This document shows, in pieces, positions 41,270 to 49,902 of a stretch of 64,000 bases of DNA. The stretch lies in the NCBI RefSeq assembly GCF_904848665.1, contig NZ_CAJHCQ010000010.1, forward strand, positions 124,001 to 188,000. The letters run 5' to 3'. A model generated the notes under the pieces. The model worked only from the letters and a program-made list of their open reading frames with translations. It made no database searches and was not told the origin of the DNA. The stretch's first letter is position 1. Every line of letters begins with the position of its first letter. Origin of the DNA: Paraburkholderia hiiakae (GTDB lineage Bacteria; Pseudomonadota; Gammaproteobacteria; Burkholderiales; Burkholderiaceae). The position numbers and the translations under genes were made by a program.

Positions 41270-43444
41270 ATGCAAACCTCAGCGACATTCGACCCCGCGA
41301 CCGTCACGCGCATCCTGTTCGAGGGCTTCCCGTCGTTTGCGATCGCGCTGTTTTATCTCATCGGCCTCACGGCAGTTGGCGCGTTTGCGTGGGGAGTCTA
41401 CGTCCAGATCCGTAAATATCGGCGTGGCCAACCCTTGTCGAAGTCGTTCGGCAAGATCGACCTGCAAGCGCGCTTCAAGGACATGGTGCGTGTCGTGCTG
41501 AGCCACCGCACCGTCGCGCGCCGCGATGCCGCCGCGGGCCGCGCACACCGGATGATTTTTTACGGCTTCGCGGTGCTGTTTCTCGGCACCGCCACGGTCA
41601 CCGTCGACTACGACGTCACCGCGCGCTTTCTCGGCTTTCACTTCTGGAACGGCGATTTCTATCTGCTGTTCAAGCTTGCGATGAATCTCGCGGGCGTCTC
41701 GATGATCGCCGGGCTCATCTACATGATGGTGCGCCGCGGCTGGATCAAGCCGCCCAAGCTCGACTACAAGCGCCCGGACCGCCAGCCCGGCGACCCCGAC
41801 TACGACCGCAGCGGCTACCGGCGCGAAGACTGGGCGTTCCTCTGGACACTCGTGCTGATCGGCATCACCGGCTTCGTGCTGAGCGCGCTGCGCCTCGTCT
41901 GGCTGCAGGACCGCGCCGTCGTGTGGGACACGCGCTGGTGGTCGCCCGTGGCCGCGCTGCTCGCCGAAATGATCAAGGGGGTGGGCGTGAGCGCCTCGGC
42001 CGCTTACGCGATGCGCACCGGCCTTTGGTGGTTCCACGGACTGCTCGCGCTCACCTTCATCGCGCTGATCCCGTACACGAAGGTCAAGCACATTTTCACG
42101 GCCTCGGGCTCGCTGATGATGCGCGACCCGCTCGCAGCGCAACGCCTGCCGCGCGTCGAGCCCGATAGCGAAAAGGTCGGCTACAAGACCATCACCGATT
42201 TCACCTGGAAGCACCTACTCAACCTCGACGCCTGCACGAAGTGCGGCCGCTGTCACGAGGCCTGCCCGGCGAACGCAGTGGGTGCACCGCTTTCGCCGCG
42301 CGACGTGATTCTCTCGCTGCGCGAGTTCGCCAACGAAGCGCTGCAGAAGAACGCGTTGCCCGACGAGGTGAAGCTCGACGTGCATGGCAAGGACATCGGC
42401 CAGGTGTTCATGGAAACCGTCTGGTCATGCCGTACCTGTATGGCCTGTGTGGAGATCTGCCCCGTCGCGGTCGAGCACGTGCCCATCATCGTGCAGATGC
42501 GCCGCAAACTCGTTGAGGATGGCGAAATGGAGCCGCAGGTGCAAAAGACGCTCCAGGCCATCCACAAGAACGGCAATTCGTTTAACGAATCGAAGCGCAA
42601 GCGCGCCGCGTGGACGAAGCCGCTGCCCTTTCAGATCAAGGATGCGCGCAAGGAGCCGGTCGATCTGCTGTGGTTCGTAGGCGACTACGCCTCGTTCGAT
42701 CCGCGCAACCAGCGCGTGACCCAGGGCTTCGCCACGCTGCTACATAACGCCGGAATCGATTTCGGCCTGCTCTACGAGGGCGAATCGAATGCGGGCAACG
42801 ACGTGCGGCGCGTGGGCGAGGAAGGGCTCTACGAACTGCTGGCGGAGAACAACATCGCGATGCTGGGGCAATCGCACTTCAAGCGCATCGTCACGACCGA
42901 TCCGCATTCATACAACACCATCCGCAACGAGTATCCCGACTTCGGCGGCAAGTTCGAGATCGAGCACTACACGAGCCTCGTCGCGCGCATGTTGTCCGAG
43001 GGGGCGCTCGAGCCGAGGCGCAAGCTCGGCTACCGCGTGACGTTCCATGATCCGTGCCACCTCGGACGCTTCAACAAGGGCTACGACGCGCCACGGCAAA
43101 TCCTCTCCGCGATCGGTTGCGAGCTCGTGGACATGCCCCGCTCGCGCGACAACTCGTTCTGCTGCGGCGCCGGCGGCGGCCGGATCTGGATGAGCGATCC
43201 GGTCGGCAAGGAAAAGCCTTCGCAGAACCGCATGCACGAGGCCGCGCGTATCGAAGGGCTGGAGGTGTTCGTGGTCTGCTGCCCGAAGGATCTGACGATG
43301 TTCGAAGACGCGCTGAAGACGAGCGGCTACGAAGGTCGGTTCGTGGTGCGCGAGCTGATCGAGCTGATCGCGGAGAGCCTCGCGCAGCCGGCCGGCGACG
43401 ATCCGGCTGAGCCGGGCGGCGTGCGCGCCATCGCGGCGGCCTGA
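41270..43444 (+). CDS. Membrane-bound Fe-S oxidoreductase (DgcB/HdrD-like), probable ETF-to-quinone link
   Basis: The 724-residue product has about five membrane segments in the first 290 residues (first at about 20-42), two 4Fe-4S motifs (CTKCGRCHEACP from about 322 and CRTCMACVEICP from about 387) and a C-terminal CCG-type region (HDPCHLGRF about 596, CCGAGGG about 631). This is the layout of DgcB of dimethylglycine catabolism and of membrane ETF-quinone oxidoreductases. Located between trimethylamine dehydrogenase and its ETF, it most likely passes electrons from reduced ETF into the quinone pool, replacing the usual ETF-QO. The quinone role is inferred from the family and the operon. Confidence 0.85.
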   Translation: MQTSATFDPATVTRILFEGFPSFAIALFYLIGLTAVGAFAWGVYVQIRKYRRGQPLSKSFGKIDLQARFKDMVRVVLSHRTVARRDAAAGRAHRMIFYGFAVLFLGTATVTVDYDVTARFLGFHFWNGDFYLLFKLAMNLAGVSMIAGLIYMMVRRGWIKPPKLDYKRPDRQPGDPDYDRSGYRREDWAFLWTLVLIGITGFVLSALRLVWLQDRAVVWDTRWWSPVAALLAEMIKGVGVSASAAYAMRTGLWWFHGLLALTFIALIPYTKVKHIFTASGSLMMRDPLAAQRLPRVEPDSEKVGYKTITDFTWKHLLNLDACTKCGRCHEACPANAVGAPLSPRDVILSLREFANEALQKNALPDEVKLDVHGKDIGQVFMETVWSCRTCMACVEICPVAVEHVPIIVQMRRKLVEDGEMEPQVQKTLQAIHKNGNSFNESKRKRAAWTKPLPFQIKDARKEPVDLLWFVGDYASFDPRNQRVTQGFATLLHNAGIDFGLLYEGESNAGNDVRRVGEEGLYELLAENNIAMLGQSHFKRIVTTDPHSYNTIRNEYPDFGGKFEIEHYTSLVARMLSEGALEPRRKLGYRVTFHDPCHLGRFNKGYDAPRQILSAIGCELVDMPRSRDNSFCCGAGGGRIWMSDPVGKEKPSQNRMHEAARIEGLEVFVVCCPKDLTMFEDALKTSGYEGRFVVRELIELIAESLAQPAGDDPAEPGGVRAIAAA

Positions 43445-43466
43445 TCCACAGCGAGGATTGCCAGAC

Positions 43467-45032
43467 ATGACGCCCAGCTCCGTCCCTGTGCAGCACAGGC
43501 CGCGCACGCCGACGATGCGACGGCACTGGCGCGAGCTGGTCGAACTCGCGCTCGCTGCAGAGGACATTTACGCGGCCGCGGCACTCTACCCGCACGCAGA
43601 TCATGCCGCACGCGAGCGGCTGGGCACCCGCCTCTTCGCCGAGCGGCGTGACTGCCTCGCGCTCGCCGCCTGCACGTTCGCCCACGGCGCGGTGCTCGCC
43701 GTGGTCGCGCGGCTCGCGGCGGCCAATCGAGACGAGACGCTGAAACTGCGCCTCGCGAGAAATCCCGCGACGCCTGGTGACGCGCTCGCCCTGCTCGCGC
43801 AGGCAAACGAAATAATCGCCCCGCGTCTCGCGTGCCTGCTCGCACGGCACGCTAACGCGCCGCATGCGCTACTCAGCGCGCTCGCCGCGCAGAGCGAGGA
43901 CATCGACGTGCTGCGCGCGCTCTGCGAAAACGTGGGCGTGCCCTCTGATCTGCTCATTCTGGTCGAACAGCGCGGCATCGCCGTGCTGCAACGGCTGCTC
44001 GCAATCCATCTCGCGACCGACGCGCAGACGCTGCTGCATCTGTGGAAGAACACGCACACGAGTGCCGTGCGCGCCCAGGTGCTGCGTCATCCGTGCTGCC
44101 CCGAAGCGCTGCTGCGCACGCTGCCTTCGTCGTCTGCCGAGCGGCGCAGCCTCGCACTCCAGGCACGCACGCTCCCGGACATCCTGGCGCTGCTCGCCCG
44201 CGACGAAGACCCCGGCGTGCGCCGGGCCGCCGCGCTCAACGCGAACACGCCGGCGGGCGCATTGATCGGCCTGTGCTTCGACGCGCAGGCCATCGTGCGG
44301 CGCGTCGTGGCCACGCGCCACGATCTGCCGCTCAAGGTGGTGGACTGGTTCATCGGCAACGCCGATACGTGGGTGCGCCGTACGCTCGCGCGCAATCCGG
44401 CCTGCCCGCCCGAATGGCTCGAGCGGCTCGTGCACGACAGCGAGCCGGAAGTGCGTCGCGCAGTGGCCCGCCACCCGCGCTGTCCCGCGCGCCTCGTCGC
44501 CGTCCTCGCCGCCGATCCGGTGGCGTGGGTCCGGGCGGGTATCGCGTTGCGCGAAGACCTGCCGGCCTCACTGCTGCGGCGCCTCTGTGCCGACGAGGAC
44601 ATCGACGTGCTCTCGGGCATCGCTCGCCATCCCGCGACCCCGCAGGCGCAGCTCGCACGGCTCGCGGCCCATGCCGTGGCGGATGTGCGCCGCAGCGTGA
44701 CCCTCAACCCGCGGGCAACGCGGCGCGTGCTGCTGCAATTGCGCCACGAGCCGTATCCGCTGCACCGCGTGCTGGTGTTCGAGCACCCGAACCTGACGGA
44801 CGCCGACCGTTGGCGCATGCGCTTCGATCCGGACCGCGAGGCGCGCTCACGTCTGTTCGCCCACTTCGGGCGCACGCTCGGTCCCGTGGTGGCGTCCGCC
44901 GCGCCGCTCGCGCCGCTTGCGGCCGTCGCACGCGCCGATCAGAACGATTTCCCGCATCCGCTGGACGAGGATGCGCCGCAGCATGAGCACCACGATTCAC
45001 CCTCTCCGACGAACACGATGGAGTCAAGATGA
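43467..45032 (+). CDS. LRV/HEAT-like alpha-helical repeat protein
   Basis: The 521-residue product consists mainly of about 24-residue helical repeats with the pattern VRRAVARHPRCPARLVAVLA and related units (LARNPACPPEWLERLVHDSE, LNANTPAGALIGLCFD), typical of leucine-rich-variant/HEAT-like solenoids, from about residue 30 to 440; the C-terminal 50 residues are low-complexity and acidic. No catalytic motif is visible. It is co-transcribed between the membrane Fe-S protein and etfB and overlaps etfB by four bases (ATGA), so it probably helps assemble or dock ETF, or binds the membrane oxidoreductase. I start at the ATG behind GCGAGG; a TTG nine bases earlier is in frame. Confidence 0.75.
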   Translation: MTPSSVPVQHRPRTPTMRRHWRELVELALAAEDIYAAAALYPHADHAARERLGTRLFAERRDCLALAACTFAHGAVLAVVARLAAANRDETLKLRLARNPATPGDALALLAQANEIIAPRLACLLARHANAPHALLSALAAQSEDIDVLRALCENVGVPSDLLILVEQRGIAVLQRLLAIHLATDAQTLLHLWKNTHTSAVRAQVLRHPCCPEALLRTLPSSSAERRSLALQARTLPDILALLARDEDPGVRRAAALNANTPAGALIGLCFDAQAIVRRVVATRHDLPLKVVDWFIGNADTWVRRTLARNPACPPEWLERLVHDSEPEVRRAVARHPRCPARLVAVLAADPVAWVRAGIALREDLPASLLRRLCADEDIDVLSGIARHPATPQAQLARLAAHAVADVRRSVTLNPRATRRVLLQLRHEPYPLHRVLVFEHPNLTDADRWRMRFDPDREARSRLFAHFGRTLGPVVASAAPLAPLAAVARADQNDFPHPLDEDAPQHEHHDSPSPTNTMESR

Positions 45033-45829
45033 AAATACTAGTCACAATCAAGCAGGTCGCTTCGCTCGACGAGGACTTCGAGTTGAACGACGACGGCCGC
45101 GACGTCAGCGCCGATTTTCACGTCTTCGACCTGAACGAGTGGGATCACTACGCACTGGAAGAAGCGATGCGCCTGAAGGAAGGCGCAAACGGCGATGTCG
45201 AGATCGTGGTCGTCACGGTCGGACCCGATAGCGCCGATGACGAATTGCGCAAGTGCCTCGCCAAAGGCGCCGACCGCGCGGTGCGCATATGGAGCGACGC
45301 GCTCGAAGACGCCGACCCGGTCGCCGTCGCGCGCGTACTTGCCGCCCTCGCGCGCAAGGAAGCGCCCGACATGATTTTCGCGGGCGTGCAGGCGTCCGAT
45401 CACGCCTATGGCGTGACCGGCATGGCGCTCGCGGGCCTGCTCGACTGGCCGCATGCCGCCGTCGTGGCAGGGCTTGACTACGCGCCGGGCGCGAAGACGG
45501 CCACCGCCCGACGCGAGCTGGAAGGCGGCGCTTACGCGACCGTCGACGTGCAGTGCCCCGCCGTGCTGACCATCCAGCTTGGCATCAACACGCCGCGCTA
45601 CGCGTCGCTGCGCGGCATCAAGCAAGCCGCCGCGCGGCCGATCGAAACCCTCGCGCCGGAAGAGCTCGGCCTCGCCGCCGGCGAAACCGGCGCGGCCGGA
45701 TCGCTCTCGCGCATCCGGCGCGTCTATGTCCCGGCCGCGGGTCGCGCAAACATGATCGGCGGCACGCCGGCCGAACAGGCGGCACGTCTCGCAAGCCTGA
45801 TCAAGGAATTCAGCGGAGAAGCGAAATGA
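45029..45829 (+). CDS. etfB: ETF beta subunit, trimethylamine dehydrogenase type
   Basis: The 266-residue product resembles the ETF small subunit of Methylophilus W3A1 (electron acceptor of trimethylamine dehydrogenase) more than the general ETF at 16.8 kb: KILVTIKQVASLDEDFELND, FDLNEWDHYALEEAMRLKEG, LRKCLAKGADRAVRIWSD, PDMIFAGVQASDHAYG and LGINTPRYASLRGIKQAA. It binds AMP and contacts the partner dehydrogenase. Four-base overlaps with the repeat-protein gene before and etfA after indicate coupled translation. Confidence 0.93.
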   Translation: MKILVTIKQVASLDEDFELNDDGRDVSADFHVFDLNEWDHYALEEAMRLKEGANGDVEIVVVTVGPDSADDELRKCLAKGADRAVRIWSDALEDADPVAVARVLAALARKEAPDMIFAGVQASDHAYGVTGMALAGLLDWPHAAVVAGLDYAPGAKTATARRELEGGAYATVDVQCPAVLTIQLGINTPRYASLRGIKQAAARPIETLAPEELGLAAGETGAAGSLSRIRRVYVPAAGRANMIGGTPAEQAARLASLIKEFSGEAK

Positions 45830-46785
45830 GTGGAATTCTGGTAGTGGTGGAACACCGTCAAGGGCAGTTGCGCCCGGTTAGCCTCGAAGTCATCGGCGCG
45901 GCCGCGGCTGCGAAGGAATCGAGCGGCGAAGCCGTTACGGTCGCGGTACTCGGCGCGCAGCCCGAGGCGTACGTGGAGAGCCTCAAGCTCGCAGGCGTGG
46001 ACGAGATCCTGAGCGTCCAAACGGCTGCCGACGCCTTCGACCCCGAAACTTACGAAATCGTTGCGCGCGCACTCATCGAGACCCGAAATCCCTCGCTCGT
46101 GCTCCTGCCGCATACGATCGACACGCTCGGCTACGCGGCGCCGCTTGCCGTCAAGGCCAACTACGGGTTCACGACCGACGCATTCGCCCTGACCCGCGAC
46201 GACGCGGGCTGGGTCGCCACGCGCTCGGGCTATGGGCAGAAGGTCAACATGGAGATCGAGTTCCCGGCCAAAGAGACCGTCGTCGTGACGTTGCGGCCTG
46301 GCTCCTTCAAAGCGCCCGAAAACGTTTCCGCTCCCACGCTCAGCACGTTCGCGGCGCCTGCCGTTACGCCGCGCAGCGTGCACAAAGGCTTCGAGGAGCC
46401 GGCAGCGAGCGGCGATGTCGATATTCCGGGCGCCAGGTTCATCCTCTCCATCGGCCGGGGCATCGGCGAAGAGACCCACGTCGAGCAGTTCAAGGAACTC
46501 TCGGAAACCGTGGGTGCAACGCTCGGCTGCTCGCGCCCGATCGCCGACTCGGGCTGGCTGCCGAAAGCGCACCAGGTCGGCCAGTCCGGCAAGACCGCCG
46601 CGGCCTGCAAGATGTACATCGCGATGGGGATATCGGGATCGGTGCAGCACATGGCCGGTATGAAGCATGTGGAGAACATCATTGCCGTCAACACCGACCC
46701 CGAAGCGTCGATCTTCACGATCGCGCGCTATGGCATCGTGGGAGATATCTTCGATATCGCCGAGGAATTACGCAGTCACTTCTGA
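45826..46785 (+). CDS. etfA: ETF alpha subunit, trimethylamine dehydrogenase type
   Basis: The 319-residue product is the FAD-binding partner of the preceding gene: VVVEHRQGQLRPVSLEVIGA, SLVLLPHTIDTLGYAAPLA, SIGRGIGEETHVEQFKEL, CSRPIADSGWLPKAHQVGQS, MGISGSVQHMAGMKHVENI and DPEASIFTIARYGIVGD, all close to the Methylophilus ETF. The start is the ATG overlapping the etfB stop. It ends the operon; an intrinsic terminator follows 23 bases later. This ETF would accept electrons from trimethylamine dehydrogenase and hand them to the membrane Fe-S protein. Confidence 0.93.
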   Translation: MSGILVVVEHRQGQLRPVSLEVIGAAAAAKESSGEAVTVAVLGAQPEAYVESLKLAGVDEILSVQTAADAFDPETYEIVARALIETRNPSLVLLPHTIDTLGYAAPLAVKANYGFTTDAFALTRDDAGWVATRSGYGQKVNMEIEFPAKETVVVTLRPGSFKAPENVSAPTLSTFAAPAVTPRSVHKGFEEPAASGDVDIPGARFILSIGRGIGEETHVEQFKELSETVGATLGCSRPIADSGWLPKAHQVGQSGKTAAACKMYIAMGISGSVQHMAGMKHVENIIAVNTDPEASIFTIARYGIVGDIFDIAEELRSHF

Positions 46786-46808
46786 AGCCCTGTGAAAGTC
46801 GTGAGTTC

Positions 46809-46842
46809 GGGCCGGCCCATGATGGGTTGGCCCCTTTTTTTC
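46809..46842 (+). terminator. Intrinsic terminator of the tmd-etf operon
   Basis: GGGCCGGCCCAT and ATGGGTTGGCCC pair as a 12-pair stem with two G-T pairs and a minimal loop, followed by eight T. This is a standard Rho-independent terminator after etfA. Confidence 0.87.
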
Positions 46843-47019
46843 CCCGCAGTGAATATTGTCCATCGGGATTCCACGCGTAGACTTAAGGCTCTAATCCAGG
46901 AAAAATCTGGTAGCAGCGAACAAAGTGCTGGCGCTCACAAGTGCACATGCACCCAAAGACGGGTACCACGCCGTTCCAGTAGAGACAGGTAGTCTGGTCA
47001 ACGCGCCAAGGAAGCCTAC

Positions 47020-47667
47020 ATGCCCCCCCATTCCGTTCTGCTCATCGACGACCATGCACTCTTTCGCAAAGGCGTCGCGCAGCTTATCCAGATGAATTCG
47101 TCGTTCTGTATCGCGGGCGAGGCGGCCTCGGGCCGCGCAGGCGTCGAGATGGCCGTACGCCTGAAGCCCGAGATCGTGCTGATCGACCTTAACATGCCGG
47201 AAGTGAGCGGCATCGAAACGCTGCAGTTGATGCGCGACGCCAGCGTGAACGCGCGCTTCATCATGCTGACCGTCTCGGACCATGAACGCGACGTGGTCGC
47301 CGCGCTGCGCGCGGGCGCTCACGGCTATTTGCTCAAGGACATGGACCCCGAAGACCTCTGCACGACGCTCCAGAAGGCCTTGACGGGCGCGGCGGTGCTC
47401 AGCGATGCGGTCACCGGCAGCCTCGTTCAGGCCCTCTCGGGCGGCCAGCGCATGCCGCCAGTGGAGTCCGATCTCACGGCACGCGAGGTCGAAGTGCTCG
47501 ACTACCTCGTCGAGGGCATGTGCAACAAGGTCATCGCACGCAAGCTCGGCATCAGCGTGGGCACCGTGAAGGTCCACGTCAAGCACGTGCTGCGCAAGCT
47601 CGACCTGCACTCACGGCTCGAAGCCGTGGTGTGGCGCCACGAGCACGGCGCACCGCGCGAGCGCTGA
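47020..47667 (+). CDS. NarL-type response regulator
   Basis: The 215-residue product has a receiver (Asp10, Asp11, phosphoacceptor Asp56 in VLIDLNMPEVSG, Thr84, Lys106) and a LuxR-type HTH (about residues 148-208: LTAREVEVLDYLVEGMCNKV, then LGISVGTVKVHVKHVLRKL). Its receiver closely resembles the receiver-only protein at 32.2 kb, and the NarX-like kinase at 30.4 kb is the likely phosphate donor. It probably binds the inverted heptamers found in the amine promoter, upstream of the receiver-only gene and just after its own gene. It is preceded by the tmd-etf terminator, so it has its own promoter. Confidence 0.9.
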   Translation: MPPHSVLLIDDHALFRKGVAQLIQMNSSFCIAGEAASGRAGVEMAVRLKPEIVLIDLNMPEVSGIETLQLMRDASVNARFIMLTVSDHERDVVAALRAGAHGYLLKDMDPEDLCTTLQKALTGAAVLSDAVTGSLVQALSGGQRMPPVESDLTAREVEVLDYLVEGMCNKVIARKLGISVGTVKVHVKHVLRKLDLHSRLEAVVWRHEHGAPRER

Positions 47668-47709
47668 AGTCCGGCAATACCCACGGCAATCCTCTGCGGG
47701 ACACGCGTC

Positions 47710-47725
47710 TACCCACAAAGAGGTA
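47710..47725. promoter_or_regulatory. NarL-like 7-2-7 site upstream of the sigma-54 activator
   Basis: TACCCAC-AA-AGAGGTA followed by GCACTTCGAGGCGAATTG; the first heptamer and the AGGTAGC half agree with the site at 37607-37622, and similarity extends about 20 bases further. It lies 126 bases before the activator start, suggesting that the NarL-type regulator controls the activator. Confidence 0.55.
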
Positions 47726-47850
47726 GCACTTCGAGGCGAATTGCCACTGGATTTTCTGCCGCGAATAATCGGATGCAGGTTGGCGAAATCGCTTTGATTC
47801 GTCCACGATGCATTCGTTATTGGCGGTCGGAAAATCTGGAGACGCGTGTC

Positions 47851-49884
47851 ATGCAGTCAGCCCAATATGCCGAAGAACGCGTTGAACGTTTAGCCCGCAC
47901 CGGCGCGGTCGACAGCGCATTGCGCCAGCGGCTCGGTCACTACGAGCCGAGCGCGGCGATCGTGCGCTCATGGACACGCTGCCTGCACGACTACGGGCTC
48001 GATCCCGACGCGTGCCGCCCGCCGCCCGTGCTGACGAGCGCCGAGCTAGCACAGCGCCGCGAGCGCCTCGGCGACTTGATCGGCTGCGCGAAGCTCGAAA
48101 TGACGACGCTCTACCAGCAACTGGGCGATGCCGATCTCGCGGTCGTGCTGACCGACGCGGAAGGCGTGATCCTGCACCTCGTCTCGTCCACGAGCTTCGC
48201 GGAGCAGGTCGAAGACTGGGGCTTCTGCGTGGGCGCCGTCTGGAGCGAGCGCGAAGCGGGCACCAACGGCATGGGCACCTGCCTCGCGGAAGGCGAAGCG
48301 CTGGCCGTGCGCCAGCACGAGCACTTCTTCTCGCGCTACGCGGGCCTCACCTGCTCCGCCGTGCCGGTATTCGACGAGCGCGGCGCGATTGCCGGCGTGC
48401 TCGATGTCACGAGTCGCTCGCACCTGGAGCAGCAGCACTCGCTCGTGCTCGTCGGCATGTCGCGGCAGATGATCGAAAACCGCCTGCTCGATGTGCGCCA
48501 TGCACAGGCGCACAGGGTGCATTTCCACAGCCGTCCGGAGTTCGTGAACACGCTGCACGCGGGCACGCTCACGATCGACGATAGCGGCATCGTGCTCGGC
48601 GCGAACCGCAGCGCATTGTTCCAGCTCGGCTTCGCCACGCTCGCCGAAATCGCGGGCAAGCCCATCACCGGCCTCTTCAACGCAAAGCTCGCGGACCTCC
48701 TCACGCGCAGCGCCCAGAGTTCCTTCCATCCTGTCGCGGTGTACCGTGCGCAAGCGCCGAATCGCTTCTTCGCGGTCGCGCAGGCACCGCTCAAGCACCC
48801 AGCGGCAATCGCAACGCAGCAGCACGCGGCGCGCGTACCCGTCGCGCGCCGGGAGCCTGCACGCGGCACCGAACGTCATGGCTCGGGCCCGCGCGTCGAA
48901 TTCGGCGATGCTCAGCTCGCGAGCCAGCTGAGCCTCGGCGAACGCGTGATCGATCGCGGCATTGCCGTGTTCGTGCATGGCGAGACCGGTGCAGGCAAGG
49001 ACGTCTTCGCCAACGCGCTGCACGCCGCCAGCGCTCGCCGTAATGGGCCGTTCGTCGCGATCAACTGCGCGTCGCTGCCCGAGCATCTCGTCGAAAGCGA
49101 GCTGTTCGGCTATCGCGCCGGCGCCTTCACGGGTGCGCAGCGCGAAGGGCGGCGCGGAAAGATTCTGCAGGCCAATGGCGGCACGCTCTTTCTCGACGAG
49201 ATCGGCGACATGCCGCTCGCACTGCAGGCTCGCCTGCTGCGCGTGCTCGAGGAGCGAGAGGTGACGCCACTAGGCTCCGAAGCTGTCATCAAGGTCGATT
49301 TCCAGCTCATCAGCGCGAGCCATCGCGATCTGGGCGAGCTCGTCGCCAAAGGACAGTTTCGCGAAGACCTCTACTATCGCCTGAGCGGCGTTGCCCTGCG
49401 CGTGCCGCCGCTGCGCGAACGCGAAGACAAGCTCCCGTTGATCCGGCATCTACTCGAACAGGACAACGAAGTCGCGCCCCTGCTTGGCAAGGACGCGCGA
49501 CAGATCCTGCTCGATCATCCCTGGCCGGGCAATGTGCGCCAGCTGCGCAATGTGCTGCGCACGGCGGCTGCGCTGTGCGACGGTCCGGAGCTTACCGCTG
49601 CGCATCTGCCCGGCGACCTCGTACGCAGTGCGGGTCGGGCCGCCAGCCTGGCCGTGGCAGCCGCGCCGCTTGCGGTAACGGCAGACGCGGCTTCCGACTG
49701 CGGCGAGGACATCGATGACGACGATGGCACGGCACCCCTCAATGCCATCCTGCAGGCCGAGCGCGAAGCGCTCATGGGCCTGCTCGACACGCACCGCTGG
49801 AACGTGAGCGAAGTGGCGCAGGCGCTCGGCGTGACGCGCAACACCTTGTACCGGAAAATGCGGCGCGTCCACATTAAACGCTGA
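47851..49884 (+). CDS. Sigma-54-dependent activator, AcoR-like
   Basis: The 677-residue product has a GAF-like sensor (about residues 60-210, with GTNGMGTCLAEGEALAVR), a PAS region (about 225-330), an AAA+ domain (Walker A GETGAGKD about 377-384; GAFTGA loop at about 424; Walker B GGTLFLDEIGDMPL) and a C-terminal Fis-type HTH (HRWNVSEVAQALGVTRNTLY). The GAFTGA loop is intact, so it should remodel sigma-54 polymerase. I start at the ATG after CTGGAGACG. AcoR relatives respond to small catabolic substrates. The target promoter was not found by eye. Confidence 0.9.
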   Translation: MQSAQYAEERVERLARTGAVDSALRQRLGHYEPSAAIVRSWTRCLHDYGLDPDACRPPPVLTSAELAQRRERLGDLIGCAKLEMTTLYQQLGDADLAVVLTDAEGVILHLVSSTSFAEQVEDWGFCVGAVWSEREAGTNGMGTCLAEGEALAVRQHEHFFSRYAGLTCSAVPVFDERGAIAGVLDVTSRSHLEQQHSLVLVGMSRQMIENRLLDVRHAQAHRVHFHSRPEFVNTLHAGTLTIDDSGIVLGANRSALFQLGFATLAEIAGKPITGLFNAKLADLLTRSAQSSFHPVAVYRAQAPNRFFAVAQAPLKHPAAIATQQHAARVPVARREPARGTERHGSGPRVEFGDAQLASQLSLGERVIDRGIAVFVHGETGAGKDVFANALHAASARRNGPFVAINCASLPEHLVESELFGYRAGAFTGAQREGRRGKILQANGGTLFLDEIGDMPLALQARLLRVLEEREVTPLGSEAVIKVDFQLISASHRDLGELVAKGQFREDLYYRLSGVALRVPPLREREDKLPLIRHLLEQDNEVAPLLGKDARQILLDHPWPGNVRQLRNVLRTAAALCDGPELTAAHLPGDLVRSAGRAASLAVAAAPLAVTADAASDCGEDIDDDDGTAPLNAILQAEREALMGLLDTHRWNVSEVAQALGVTRNTLYRKMRRVHIKR

Positions 49885-49902
49885 CACGCCGCTCCCTTCC
49901 AT

